Assembly (NCBI GenBank): GCA_019113645.1 | Contig: DXGZ01000066.1 | Location: 1-61,912, forward strand | Direction: 5' to 3' | From: Candidatus Mediterraneibacter vanvlietii | GTDB taxonomy: Bacteria; Bacillota; Clostridia; Lachnospirales; Lachnospiraceae | DNA length: 61,912 bases | Shown: positions 34,199 to 43,509 of the stretch, piece after piece | How positions within the stretch are numbered: position 1 is the first letter of the stretch | How the letters are laid out: each line of letters opens with the position of its first letter | Notes under the pieces: generated by a model | What the model was told of the DNA's origin: nothing | What the model saw: only the letters and a program-made list of their open reading frames with translations | The model's database searches: none | Made by a program: the position numbers and the translations under genes

Positions 34199-34675
34199 TT
34201 GAGTGCACGAAAAGCGAAAATTATCAGGGCCCTTGGAAAAGTCCTGTTTTTGTTATATGTTATTTTTTTGATTTATTTTCTCTTCGTTGCCGAGTGGTAC
34301 GGCAGGACGGAGGTTGCTGAGGAATACCGTTACAACCTGGAGCTGTTCAGGGAGATCAGGCGGTTCCTCACTTACAGGGAGGAGCTCGGGACATTTGCCG
34401 TGTTCGCCAATCTGTTGGGAAATATTCTGATTTTTGCTCCCTATGGATTCTTTATTTCCATGGCGAGCAGGTCGAGAGGTTTTTTTAAGACCCTGCTGTG
34501 CAGCATGCTTTTGAGCCTTGGCGTGGAAATTGTACAGTTGTTTACAAGGGTGGGGAGTTTTGATGTAGACGATATCCTTCTCAACACGATCGGAGGAGTG
34601 CTCGGCTATATTGTTTTTGTCATATGTAATTGGATAAGGAGAAAGCATCATGTTCGGAATCGGAAAAAGCGCTGA
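34199..34675 (+). CDS. VanZ-like membrane protein
   Basis: A 158-residue protein with about four membrane segments and the VanZ-type motifs NLLGNILIFAPYGF and VEIVQLFTRVGSFDVDDILLNTIGG. VanZ proteins are linked to teicoplanin resistance, but most chromosomal copies have no known role. The start is set at a TTG (34199) with AAGGGG at the right distance; an in-frame ATG at 34130 lacks one and lies close to the preceding terminator. It overlaps the next gene by 26 bases. Confidence 0.85.
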   Translation: MSARKAKIIRALGKVLFLLYVIFLIYFLFVAEWYGRTEVAEEYRYNLELFREIRRFLTYREELGTFAVFANLLGNILIFAPYGFFISMASRSRGFFKTLLCSMLLSLGVEIVQLFTRVGSFDVDDILLNTIGGVLGYIVFVICNWIRRKHHVRNRKKR

Positions 34676-35021
34676 ACAGCGTCAGAAGGAGAAAGAGAGG
34701 AAAAAAAGAGGCACGAGAAAATACGGGCAGGCGAATCTGAAGCCGTCCAGACAGGGCGTGATTTCCTGCATCAGTGCCGCGTGGGCTTTTGTTATTATGC
34801 TGGGGTGTATCCTGTATGCCTTCATAGCCAGGGGGGAAGCTGCCGGCGTTGTCGGAGGAATTGTTATATTTTCCCTGCTGCTGTCAATATACGGAATACG
34901 CGCGGCGATCCGCGGATTCAAGGAACGCGACCGCAGTTATCTGCCCTGCAAGATCGGGCTTCCGGTGAATGCGGCTGCCCTGATTCTGTTTCTCGCGATA
35001 TATATAGGAGGCTTGAGATGA
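34650..35021 (+). CDS. Hypothetical protein with basic N-terminus and three membrane segments
   Basis: A 123-residue protein. The first 30 residues are strongly basic (KEKERKKRGTRKYGQ), followed by about three hydrophobic segments. It resembles a DUF6142-type protein from memory; that assignment is weak. It overlaps VanZ upstream and the M29-like gene downstream, so the three form a coupled unit leading into the purine genes. Confidence 0.65.
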   Translation: MFGIGKSAEQRQKEKERKKRGTRKYGQANLKPSRQGVISCISAAWAFVIMLGCILYAFIARGEAAGVVGGIVIFSLLLSIYGIRAAIRGFKERDRSYLPCKIGLPVNAAALILFLAIYIGGLR

Positions 35022-37123
35022 TGAGCAGAGAAGAACTGCAGAGAGAAAAAAACAGAGAGTATGAAGAGAGACATGATCTTGCCGTAGGACGGCTGAGAGG
35101 GATTGTCGCAGAGGATACAGTGCCGGAGAAATATCTGGTTTATTTCCAGGATGTGACAATCTTTCTTCTCGAGATGGAGAATGTACGGAGAAAGATCGAG
35201 AGCGGCGAATGGGAGAGATACAGTGTAAAAGAGATGCAGAGCATTAATGAGATCTTATACAGTGATGTGATGGAAGACCGGTATGAGATAAGCTTTGCAA
35301 ATCCGGCGTACGCCTGCGGGCAGTTCGGGAAGGAAATGGGGCAGCTGCTGAGCTTCCTCTATGCGGAGATGCGCTCCGGCATTCCGTATGCATTTGAAAA
35401 CCGGACAGATTATCTGACCATTCTCTTTGAACTGTTTATCGAAGTGTACAACTTTTTCGAGTGCGCCGGGAGGGAGAACCAGGAGCCGGAGACTGACGGA
35501 ATCCGGGAGATCATCTACTGGTATGCCAGCGATTACTGCGATGTATTTCTGGCGGACCGCATTCTGGAGCAGATCGATCCGGAGTATTCATTTGCAGCGG
35601 AGATTATAGAAAACGCAGATCTGGACAGCGATGAATATCTGTACCGATTTGGAGAATATGTATCGGAGAACGAACTCGGCACAGCGCACCATTTAAGGAC
35701 GCTTCCGGAAGAGACGATCCGGAAGATGGCGGACGTCTACACGGAGGGATACCGGATCGGATTCATCAATACGGGGAAAGACCTGTCTAAAAAATCAGTC
35801 GTCAATATCCGCTATACGCTCGGCTTTGAGAAGGTGATCCGCATAGCCATTGAGAATTTCAGGAAAATGGGGCTGAAGCCGGTGATTTACCGCGCTGCTT
35901 CCGGCGTAATCACAAAACGGGAGCACCATAAGATCGGATATTACGGAGGTATCCCGAACTGGCAGTACGAGTATGACCACCGTCAGGACCAGGCGCTCTT
36001 TATGGACAAACGCTACATTGAGCGCAGGCTGGAAGTAATGCACACAGTCTATGAGCAGAACAGAGAGAAGGCAGCACAGTTTGCGGGACCTGCGGTCATG
36101 GAGACTTTCGGTGAGAAGCCGTTCTCCCCGAAACCGGTGCCGGAAGCGCCGTCCTACAGTGAGGAGCAGAAGAAACTGGCGCTTCAGTACGACAGCAGAT
36201 CCGGACAAATTACGAACGAGTATATCAAAGGCGAGGAGAGAAGCTTCACGATTGTGGCATACCCGGTTCCGGAGATCGGAGAGAAGTACCCGGAGATCTT
36301 CAACGAAGTGATACGGATCAACACTCTGGACGCAAAGGTCTATGAGAAGGTGCAGCAGACCATGATTGACGCGCTGGATCAGGGCGAGTATGTCCATGTG
36401 AAAGGCAAAGGGGACAACCGCACAGATATCCGGGTGAATCTCTGGCACCTGAAGAATCCTGAGAAGGAAACCATCTTTGAGAACTGCGTGGCAGACGTCA
36501 ATATTCCGGTGGGAGAAGTATTTACCTCACCGGTGCTTGAGGGAACCTCGGGCGTGCTCCATGTCGGCCGGGTCTATCTGGAAGGGCTTCAGTACCGGGA
36601 TCTGGAGATTATGTTTGAAGACGGAATGGTGAAGGATTACCGGTGCGGCAATTTTGACGATGAGAGCGAAGGGAAGAAGTATATCCGCGACAATGTGTTC
36701 AAAGGGCATGAGTCGCTGCCGCTTGGGGAGTTCGCGATCGGCACGAACACAACGGCGTATGTGACGGCGAAGAAGTACGGGATCGAGGAGAAGATGCCGA
36801 TCCTGATTGCGGAGAAGACGGGACCGCATTTCGCTGTGGGCGACACCTGTTATTCCTGGAGCGAGGAGATCCGCGTGTACAATCCGTCCGGCAAGGAGAT
36901 CGTGGCAAAGGACAACTCTGTGTCGCTGAACCGGAAGTCAGATATATCCAGAGCTTATTATCAGTGCCACACAGATATAACCATACCTTATGAAGAGTTA
37001 GAAGAAATAAGTGTAGTGACAAAAGAAGGCAAACACATTATACTAATTAAAGACGGAAAATTCGTATTGCCGGGAACGGAAATACTGAATGAGCCGCTGG
37101 ATGAACTGAAGCAGGCATTGTAA
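35021..37123 (+). CDS. Large M29-aminopeptidase-like protein with N-terminal extension
   Basis: A 700-residue cytoplasmic protein. The last 270 residues resemble the metal-binding half of family M29 aminopeptidases: GDNRTDIRVNL, PVGEVFTSPV, LGEFAIGTN, KTGPHFAVGD and CHTDITIP provide the expected Glu, Glu, His and His-x-Asp ligands. Residues 1 to about 430 are not recognised and are helical in character. Typical M29 enzymes are about 410 residues, so this is an extended form. ATGs at 35018 and 35021 are equally possible after AGGAGG. purE begins 12 bases downstream, so it is co-transcribed with purine genes; why is unclear. Confidence 0.72.
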   Translation: MSREELQREKNREYEERHDLAVGRLRGIVAEDTVPEKYLVYFQDVTIFLLEMENVRRKIESGEWERYSVKEMQSINEILYSDVMEDRYEISFANPAYACGQFGKEMGQLLSFLYAEMRSGIPYAFENRTDYLTILFELFIEVYNFFECAGRENQEPETDGIREIIYWYASDYCDVFLADRILEQIDPEYSFAAEIIENADLDSDEYLYRFGEYVSENELGTAHHLRTLPEETIRKMADVYTEGYRIGFINTGKDLSKKSVVNIRYTLGFEKVIRIAIENFRKMGLKPVIYRAASGVITKREHHKIGYYGGIPNWQYEYDHRQDQALFMDKRYIERRLEVMHTVYEQNREKAAQFAGPAVMETFGEKPFSPKPVPEAPSYSEEQKKLALQYDSRSGQITNEYIKGEERSFTIVAYPVPEIGEKYPEIFNEVIRINTLDAKVYEKVQQTMIDALDQGEYVHVKGKGDNRTDIRVNLWHLKNPEKETIFENCVADVNIPVGEVFTSPVLEGTSGVLHVGRVYLEGLQYRDLEIMFEDGMVKDYRCGNFDDESEGKKYIRDNVFKGHESLPLGEFAIGTNTTAYVTAKKYGIEEKMPILIAEKTGPHFAVGDTCYSWSEEIRVYNPSGKEIVAKDNSVSLNRKSDISRAYYQCHTDITIPYEELEEISVVTKEGKHIILIKDGKFVLPGTEILNEPLDELKQAL

Positions 37124-37135
37124 GGAGGTTACCAA

Positions 37136-37648
37136 ATGGCAAAAGTAGGAATTGTTATGGGCAGTGACTCTGATCTGAAGGTGATGAGCAAAGCCGCATC
37201 TATGCTTGAGAAACTTGGAATTGATTATGAGATGACGATCATCTCCGCACACCGGATGCCGGATGTGTTCTTTGACTGGGCGAAAGCAGCAGAGGGCAGG
37301 GGAATCAAGGTGATTATCGCAGGAGCAGGTATGGCGGCGCACCTTCCGGGAATGTGCGCGGCGTTATTCCCGATGCCGGTGATCGGCGTGCCGATGTCAG
37401 GGAAGAACCTTGACGGCATGGACGCACTTTATTCTATCGTTCAGATGCCGCCGGGAATCCCGGTTGCAACGGTAGCGATCGACGGAGGAATGAACGCGGC
37501 GATTCTGGCAGCGAAGATCCTCGCGGTTTCCGATGAGGAGATACTTAAGAAACTCAAGGATTATTCTGCGGAGATGAAGGATACCGTACAGGCGAAAGCG
37601 GATAAGTTGGAGAAGATCGGATACGAGGCATATCTGGCGGACAAGTAA
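37136..37648 (+). CDS. purE: N5-carboxyaminoimidazole ribonucleotide mutase
   Basis: A 170-residue class I PurE that moves the carboxyl group from N5-CAIR to CAIR. GIVMGSDSDLKVM, ISAHRMPD with the catalytic His, and GAGMAAHLPG are typical. AAGGAGG precedes the start. It begins a purE-purM-purN-purD cluster; purC, F, H, L and Q are not in the window. Confidence 0.96.
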   Translation: MAKVGIVMGSDSDLKVMSKAASMLEKLGIDYEMTIISAHRMPDVFFDWAKAAEGRGIKVIIAGAGMAAHLPGMCAALFPMPVIGVPMSGKNLDGMDALYSIVQMPPGIPVATVAIDGGMNAAILAAKILAVSDEEILKKLKDYSAEMKDTVQAKADKLEKIGYEAYLADK

Positions 37649-37660
37649 GGAGATTACAGT

Positions 37661-38686
37661 ATGGATTATAAAAAAGCAGGCGTTGACATCGAAGCTGGTT
37701 ACAGATCAGTGGAACTTATGAAAGAGCATGTGAAGAAGACGATGAGACCGGAAGTACTTGGAGGACTTGGCGGATTCTCCGGCGCTTTTTCACTGGCAAA
37801 GATCAAGGAGATGGAGGAGCCGGTTCTTCTGTCCGGAACAGACGGATGCGGAACAAAGGTGAAACTGGCGATGATTCTGGACAAGCATGATACCATCGGA
37901 ATCGATGCGGTGGCTATGTGTGTGAATGACATCGCATGTGCGGGCGGCGAGCCGCTCTTCTTCCTGGACTATATTGCGTGCGGCAAAAACGAGCCGGAGA
38001 AGATCGCTGCGATTGTAAGCGGCGTGGCGGAAGGATGTCTTCAGTCAGGCGCGGCGCTGATCGGCGGCGAGACTGCAGAGCATCCGGGGCTGATGGCTGA
38101 GGATGAGTATGACCTGGCGGGATTTGCCGTAGGTGTCTGCGATAAGAAGGATATGATTACAGGCGAGAACTTAAAGGCAGGGGATGTGCTGATCGGGCTG
38201 GCTTCATCCGGAATCCACAGCAACGGATATTCCCTTGTGAGAAAAGTATTTAATATGAAGAGAGAGGCGCTGGATACATATTATGACAGTCTGGGCTGCA
38301 CTCTCGGTGAAGCGCTTCTCACACCGACGAGAATCTATGTGAAGGCGCTTAAGAGCATCAAGGAAGCCGGTGTGACCGTGAAAGCCTGCAGCCATATCAC
38401 TGGCGGCGGTTTCTACGAGAATGTGCCGCGCATGCTCAAAGAAGGCACACGCGCCGTGATCAGAAAAGACAGTTATCCGATCCCGCCGATCTTCAATATG
38501 CTCTCTGTTGACGGAGATATTGAGGAGCATATGATGTACAACACATTCAATATGGGACTGGGCATGATTGTCGCAGTAGATGAGGCGGATGTTGACAGGG
38601 CGATGGAAGCGATCCGCAGTGCGGGAGATGATCCGTATGTTGTGGGACGCATCGAAGCCGGCGAAAAGGGTGTAGATTTATGTTAG
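37661..38686 (+). CDS. purM: Phosphoribosylformylglycinamidine cyclo-ligase
   Basis: A 341-residue AIR synthetase. It begins [19 protein letters not shown] and contains [32 protein letters not shown] and GGETAEHPG, all family signatures for ATP and FGAM binding. The stop overlaps purN by 7 bases. Confidence 0.96.
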   Translation: MDYKKAGVDIEAGYRSVELMKEHVKKTMRPEVLGGLGGFSGAFSLAKIKEMEEPVLLSGTDGCGTKVKLAMILDKHDTIGIDAVAMCVNDIACAGGEPLFFLDYIACGKNEPEKIAAIVSGVAEGCLQSGAALIGGETAEHPGLMAEDEYDLAGFAVGVCDKKDMITGENLKAGDVLIGLASSGIHSNGYSLVRKVFNMKREALDTYYDSLGCTLGEALLTPTRIYVKALKSIKEAGVTVKACSHITGGGFYENVPRMLKEGTRAVIRKDSYPIPPIFNMLSVDGDIEEHMMYNTFNMGLGMIVAVDEADVDRAMEAIRSAGDDPYVVGRIEAGEKGVDLC

Positions 38687-39342
38687 GAAGAGACGCTTCG
38701 GAGAACGGAAGAGAGAAGCTTCGCGCCGTTGTAATGGTGTCCGGTGGGGGAACGAACCTGCAGGCGATCATTGACGGGGTGAAAGACGGGACGATCACGA
38801 ACACAGAGCTCGTGGGCGTGATCAGCAACAACCGGAACGCCTATGCGCTGAAGCGGGCGGAGGAGAACGGAATACCGGGGCTGTGTGTGTCGCCGAAGGA
38901 CTATGAGACGCGGGCAGTGTTCAACGAGAAGCTCCTCGAGGCAGTGGACGGATTCCAGCCTGATCTGGTCGTGCTGGCCGGCTATCTGGTTGTGATTCCG
39001 CCTGAGATGATCGCGAGATACAGAAACCGGATGATCAATATCCATCCGTCGCTGATTCCTTCTTTCTGCGGAAAAGGGTACTATGGACTGAAGGTCCATG
39101 AAGCAGCGCTGGCAAGAGGCGTGAAGGTTGTCGGCGCCACGGTGCATTTTGTAGATGAGGGGACGGATACGGGCCCGATTATCCTGCAGAAAGCCGTGGA
39201 AGTGGAACAGGAGGATACACCGGAAGTGCTGCAGAGAAGAGTGATGGAGCAGGCGGAGTGGAAGATCCTTCCGAAGGCGATTGACCTGATCGCGAACGGG
39301 AAAGTGCAGGTAGAGGAGAACAGGACGGTGATCCTGCCGTAA
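38680..39342 (+). CDS. purN: Phosphoribosylglycinamide formyltransferase
   Basis: A 220-residue folate-dependent enzyme. [15 protein letters not shown] binds the phosphate, [11 protein letters not shown] carries the catalytic Asn and His, and [13 protein letters not shown] carries the catalytic Asp. The ATG at 38680 lies inside purM; about 10 residues precede the usual start of the domain, so an internal start is possible. Confidence 0.95.
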   Translation: MLGRDASENGREKLRAVVMVSGGGTNLQAIIDGVKDGTITNTELVGVISNNRNAYALKRAEENGIPGLCVSPKDYETRAVFNEKLLEAVDGFQPDLVVLAGYLVVIPPEMIARYRNRMINIHPSLIPSFCGKGYYGLKVHEAALARGVKVVGATVHFVDEGTDTGPIILQKAVEVEQEDTPEVLQRRVMEQAEWKILPKAIDLIANGKVQVEENRTVILP

Positions 39343-39376
39343 CGGGCGGGAGCTTCGACAGGAGGTAAAGAGATAG

Positions 39377-40648
39377 ATGAAGGTATTGATTGTAGGAAGC
39401 GGTGGAAGAGAGCACGCCATTGCGGCAAGTGTTGCGAAGAGCCCGAAGGCGGACAAGATCTACTGTGCTCCGGGAAACGCGGGGATTGCGGAGTATGCCG
39501 AGTGCGTGGACATCGGTGCAATGGAGTTTGAGAAACTGGCGGCGTTCGCAAAGGAGAATGCCGTTGACCTGTGTATTGTCGGAATGGATGATCCGCTGGT
39601 AGGCGGTCTTGTGGACGTGATGGAAGAGGCGGGCATCCGCACCTTTGGTCCGAAGAAAAACGCAGCCATCCTGGAAGGATCTAAAGCATTTTCAAAAGAT
39701 CTGATGAAGAAATACCATATCCCGACAGCGGCATATGAGAACTTTACGGATCCGGATAAAGCGATTGCCTATCTGGAAACAGTAAAATTCCCGATCGTTC
39801 TGAAAGCAGACGGCCTGGCTCTCGGAAAAGGCGTTCTCATCTGTAATAATTTTGAAGAGGCAAAAGAGGGCGTCAAAACCATTATGCTGGACAAAAAGTT
39901 CGGCACAGCGGGAAATGAGATGGTAATCGAGGAGTTTATGACAGGAAGAGAAGTGTCTGTTCTCTCATTTGTGGACGGCAGGACGATCAGGACAATGACC
40001 AGCGCGCAGGATCACAAGCGTGCCGGTGACGGAGATACCGGCCTTAATACCGGAGGTATGGGAACTTTCTCGCCAAGTCCTTTCTATACAAAAGAAGTGG
40101 AGGAATTCTGCGAGAAATATATTTACCAGCCTACAGTAGATGCCATGGCGGCAGAGGGACGTCCGTTCAAAGGAGTGATCTTCTTCGGCCTCATGCTGAC
40201 GGCAGACGGTCCGAAAGTACTGGAGTACAATGCGCGCTTTGGAGATCCGGAAGCGCAGGTTGTGCTTCCGAGGATGAAGAACGATATCATCGATGTAGTG
40301 GAAGCCTGCATTGACGGTACACTGGATCAGATCGATCTTCAGTTCGAAGACAACGCGGCAGTCTGTGTCGTGCTGGCGTCTGAAGGATATCCGGTGAAAT
40401 ATGACAAGGGATTCCCGATCAGCGGTCTGGATGAGTTCAAAAAGCATGAAGGATATTACTGTTTCCATGCGGGAACAAAGTTCGAGGGAGATCAGATCGT
40501 GACAAACGGCGGACGTGTCCTCGGCGTGACAGCGAAGGGAAAAGACCTGAAAGAAGCGCGGCAGAATGCTTACGCGGCAACAGAATGGATTCAGTTTGAA
40601 AACAAATATATGCGTCACGATATCGGTAAAGCTATTGATGAGGCGTAA
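39377..40648 (+). CDS. purD: Phosphoribosylamine-glycine ligase
   Basis: A 423-residue ATP-grasp enzyme that makes GAR. It begins MKVLIVGSGGREHA and contains LKADGLALGKGV, NTGGMGTFSP and EYNARFGDPEAQ, which line the ATP site. It ends the purine cluster and meets the convergent kinase gene at a shared terminator. Confidence 0.96.
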   Translation: MKVLIVGSGGREHAIAASVAKSPKADKIYCAPGNAGIAEYAECVDIGAMEFEKLAAFAKENAVDLCIVGMDDPLVGGLVDVMEEAGIRTFGPKKNAAILEGSKAFSKDLMKKYHIPTAAYENFTDPDKAIAYLETVKFPIVLKADGLALGKGVLICNNFEEAKEGVKTIMLDKKFGTAGNEMVIEEFMTGREVSVLSFVDGRTIRTMTSAQDHKRAGDGDTGLNTGGMGTFSPSPFYTKEVEEFCEKYIYQPTVDAMAAEGRPFKGVIFFGLMLTADGPKVLEYNARFGDPEAQVVLPRMKNDIIDVVEACIDGTLDQIDLQFEDNAAVCVVLASEGYPVKYDKGFPISGLDEFKKHEGYYCFHAGTKFEGDQIVTNGGRVLGVTAKGKDLKEARQNAYAATEWIQFENKYMRHDIGKAIDEA

Positions 40649-40653
40649 CAGAA

Positions 40654-40683
40654 CAGGGAGCAGCTCAGATGAGCTGCTCCCTG
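40654..40683. terminator. Shared terminator overlapping the stop of the kinase-AraC gene
   Basis: CAGGGAGCAGCTC (40654-40666) pairs perfectly with GAGCTGCTCCCTG (40671-40683). The minus-strand gene ends inside this stem (stop at 40665-40667), so its last codons form one arm. Confidence 0.75.
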
Positions 40684-43487
40684 TATTCTTCCGGCTCACT
40701 TCCGTAGATCCTGCGGAAGTCTGCTGAGAAGGCGTCCAGATTATCTCCGTAACCGCATTTCCTTGTAATGGAATGCATACTTAAGTTCCGGTTGGAGAGC
40801 AGGACAGCGGCGTGGCGGATCCGGCCTTCCCGCAGGATGGCGCTGACGCTTCTTCCGTAATTACGTTTCACCAGACGTTTCATTTCTGATTCGGACAATT
40901 CCAGCTTCTTTTCCAGTTCCGGGATTGTGGTCAGTGCATCTTCTTTCAGAACTTCCGTGATCCGGAAGGTATTCTGATCCGGCCCTCTGCGGCTGTATTC
41001 CTCTGTTTCAGCCAGCTCCGACAGCATATTTCCGAAGATCCGCTCCAGATCAGATGTTTCACGGAACTGGCTGGATGCATACACCTGAATGAGTGAGAAC
41101 AGGTATACCTGGAACCTGCGGTTATGCATCAGCGGGTAGAACAGATAATTGTCAGTATCTGTGTGCCGTTCTGAGATCAGACGGTGCATCGGATGATGGA
41201 GAAGGAAGTTGTGGGGAAGAAGTTTCTTCAGATATTCCTTCCTTATGCAGATATTCAGGAGCAGGCAGTCTGCTGTGAGCGGGGCAAGCGAGTGCTGGGC
41301 GCTCTGGTTCATGATTACGAGATCTCCGGAGGTCATATAGACCGGGGTGTGGTCGATTTCGTTGATCAGTGTGCCGCTGTATATATAATTCAGCTCAAAA
41401 TAGTCATGGCTGTGTTCCGGATAGGGCTCATTTACATAATGCGCGATCAGGAATACATTGCCTCCCGGCGGGAATTGACGGAACACGGAGTGGAAGTTCT
41501 CTACTTTCAGGATGCTCTCAGGAAATTTGCTTCCTTCCCGGTAGAGGGTATCCGGTGAAATCGTCTCCGGGGCCTCCCCGCTGTACCCGGTAGAGACCGC
41601 GACAATGGGAAGCGGATCTGTATCTGTCTCCGGGGAAGAAGATGTTTCCGGGTGGAGCAGAGCGGAGCCCTTGCTGAAAAGCGGAATCCGGATCTCCACA
41701 TCGGTTCCCTTGCCCGGGGTGCTGCTGTAGCTCAGCCCGTAGTCAGGGCCGAACAGGATCTGCAGCCGCCGGTGTGTATTGTAGATCGCGATATGGCCGC
41801 CCTGTGAGGAGTGGTCATTTCCATTGCTCTTTTCGCTCAGCAGTGTTTCGAGCTTCTCAGATGGAATCCCAATCCCGTCGTCAGAAATCATGATAACCGC
41901 TGCATCGGTTTCCATCCATCCGGTCAGGACAATGGTGCCGATCTTGCTTTCCTTTTCCAGGATTCCATGGAGAAGGGAATTCTCAATAATCGGCTGGAAG
42001 ATCAGTGTCGGGATCTGGATCTCCAGAAGACTGTCCGGTATATCCACCACAAAATCAATAGCATCGCCGAACCGCATGTTTTGAAGGCGCATGTAGATAG
42101 TGGCGTGTTCAAGTTCGTTTTCCACGGTTGTAATTGTATTTTTACGGCTCAGCGTCAGCTTGTAGAACCGCGACAGATCGCGGATCGCAGCCGTTGTTTC
42201 AGCGGTCTTTCCCTGCTGTACTTTCCAGCTGATCATATCCATTGTGTTATAAAGAAAATGCGGATTGATCTGCGCTTGCAGGGAATTGAATTCGGAGATT
42301 CTCAGCTCTTCGGCCGACTCTGCCTGCTCGGCGATCAGCCGGTTGATCTTCCGGACCATATAGTTGTAGGAATCCACCAGCTCGCCGATCTCATCCACTG
42401 ACTGAGGCTCAGTCATCAGCACGGGAGGCGTATCTGTTTTTACAAGACTCATCTGCCGGCTGACCGCTGCGATCCGCTTTGTAAGGGAGCGGGACAGCCG
42501 CAGAGAGACAAGGATTCCGGCAATGATCGAAGCAAGGCACACCAGAAGGAAGATGAGCATCATCTGAATGGTTTTCAAAAGGATCGGCTCATTCGGGAGA
42601 ACGGTCACCATAAACCAGTCCGCTGACTCGATATAATAGAATCCGACGAAGACGCGGTTGCCGGTTATCTCCCTTTCAATAAAACTGTTGGATGACATAA
42701 GGTTATCGCGGATCGTGTCATAATTAATATAGTAAAGACCGATCATATTCGTATCCGAGGAAGTCAGCACAGCGTCACGTTCATTGGTGATATACGAGAG
42801 ACTGCCATCATTTATGAGATTCTCGGTCAATATATTGCGGAACAGTTCGGACTGAAAATAGAGCGCGATATAGCAGCGGATCGAATCATACTCTGCCGTT
42901 GTGATATATACAGGAACAATGTATGCGCAGTCGCCCAGGTTGTCCGCCTCACGGTGGCTCAGATAGAGCGGCGGGCAGAACAGGGTGGAAGGATGGCTGC
43001 CCTGGAAGATTCCATACCAGTAAGAACCGCGGATCTGCGAGAGCGGAGCAAAATAGCTGTCTTCGCCCTGGAAGCACGAACTGGATTCCGGAAGGTCCGC
43101 ATAGAACCGCACCGCTGAGATCATATCGCTCTTCTCCGCCTCCTGAAACGCGTCTGTCAGGGAGTTCCCGTCAGCGGAAGTGAGGGCGTCCTGGGGCGCG
43201 GAGGTAAGCTGCTGCCGGAAAAGTGACTGATACCCGGGGGATTCCTGGATATCAGAGTAAGTATTCAGAATCTCATCGACCGCGTCAGCTACAAGGGGCG
43301 TGGTCTGCGCCGCGCTGTTCTGCTCTTCCCGGATGGTATCGGAAGTGATCATTTCCAGAAGTTGTCCTGCAAATGTAATGATAATCAGAAGCATCGGGAT
43401 GAGCACCGCGGTAACCACGATGATGGACAGTTTGTTGCGGATGCTCAGCCTCTGGTAAGCATCACGTATCCTTTTAAAAAATTGCAT
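40665..43487 (-). CDS. Membrane histidine kinase fused to cupin and AraC DNA-binding domains
   Basis: A 940-residue hybrid. Transmembrane helix at about 20-43, extracellular sensor to about 300, second helix at about 303-328, then HAMP. A LytS/YesM-type kinase follows, with phospho-acceptor His410 in INPHFLYNT and ATP-site motifs QPIIENSLLHG and DDGIGI. After a linker (about 610-680) come an AraC-type cupin (about 685-790, EPYPEHSHDYFELNYI) and a double helix-turn-helix (about 840-940, CGYGDNLDAFSADFRRIYG). It is therefore a sensor kinase that can also bind DNA, unlike normal YesM proteins. The RR gene lies 22 bases upstream on the same strand. AAGGAGA-type sequence precedes the ATG. Confidence 0.9.
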   Translation of the reverse strand: MQFFKRIRDAYQRLSIRNKLSIIVVTAVLIPMLLIIITFAGQLLEMITSDTIREEQNSAAQTTPLVADAVDEILNTYSDIQESPGYQSLFRQQLTSAPQDALTSADGNSLTDAFQEAEKSDMISAVRFYADLPESSSCFQGEDSYFAPLSQIRGSYWYGIFQGSHPSTLFCPPLYLSHREADNLGDCAYIVPVYITTAEYDSIRCYIALYFQSELFRNILTENLINDGSLSYITNERDAVLTSSDTNMIGLYYINYDTIRDNLMSSNSFIEREITGNRVFVGFYYIESADWFMVTVLPNEPILLKTIQMMLIFLLVCLASIIAGILVSLRLSRSLTKRIAAVSRQMSLVKTDTPPVLMTEPQSVDEIGELVDSYNYMVRKINRLIAEQAESAEELRISEFNSLQAQINPHFLYNTMDMISWKVQQGKTAETTAAIRDLSRFYKLTLSRKNTITTVENELEHATIYMRLQNMRFGDAIDFVVDIPDSLLEIQIPTLIFQPIIENSLLHGILEKESKIGTIVLTGWMETDAAVIMISDDGIGIPSEKLETLLSEKSNGNDHSSQGGHIAIYNTHRRLQILFGPDYGLSYSSTPGKGTDVEIRIPLFSKGSALLHPETSSSPETDTDPLPIVAVSTGYSGEAPETISPDTLYREGSKFPESILKVENFHSVFRQFPPGGNVFLIAHYVNEPYPEHSHDYFELNYIYSGTLINEIDHTPVYMTSGDLVIMNQSAQHSLAPLTADCLLLNICIRKEYLKKLLPHNFLLHHPMHRLISERHTDTDNYLFYPLMHNRRFQVYLFSLIQVYASSQFRETSDLERIFGNMLSELAETEEYSRRGPDQNTFRITEVLKEDALTTIPELEKKLELSESEMKRLVKRNYGRSVSAILREGRIRHAAVLLSNRNLSMHSITRKCGYGDNLDAFSADFRRIYGSEPEEYREQLI

Positions 43488-43509
43488 TTCCGGTCTCCTT
43501 TGCAGCGGG

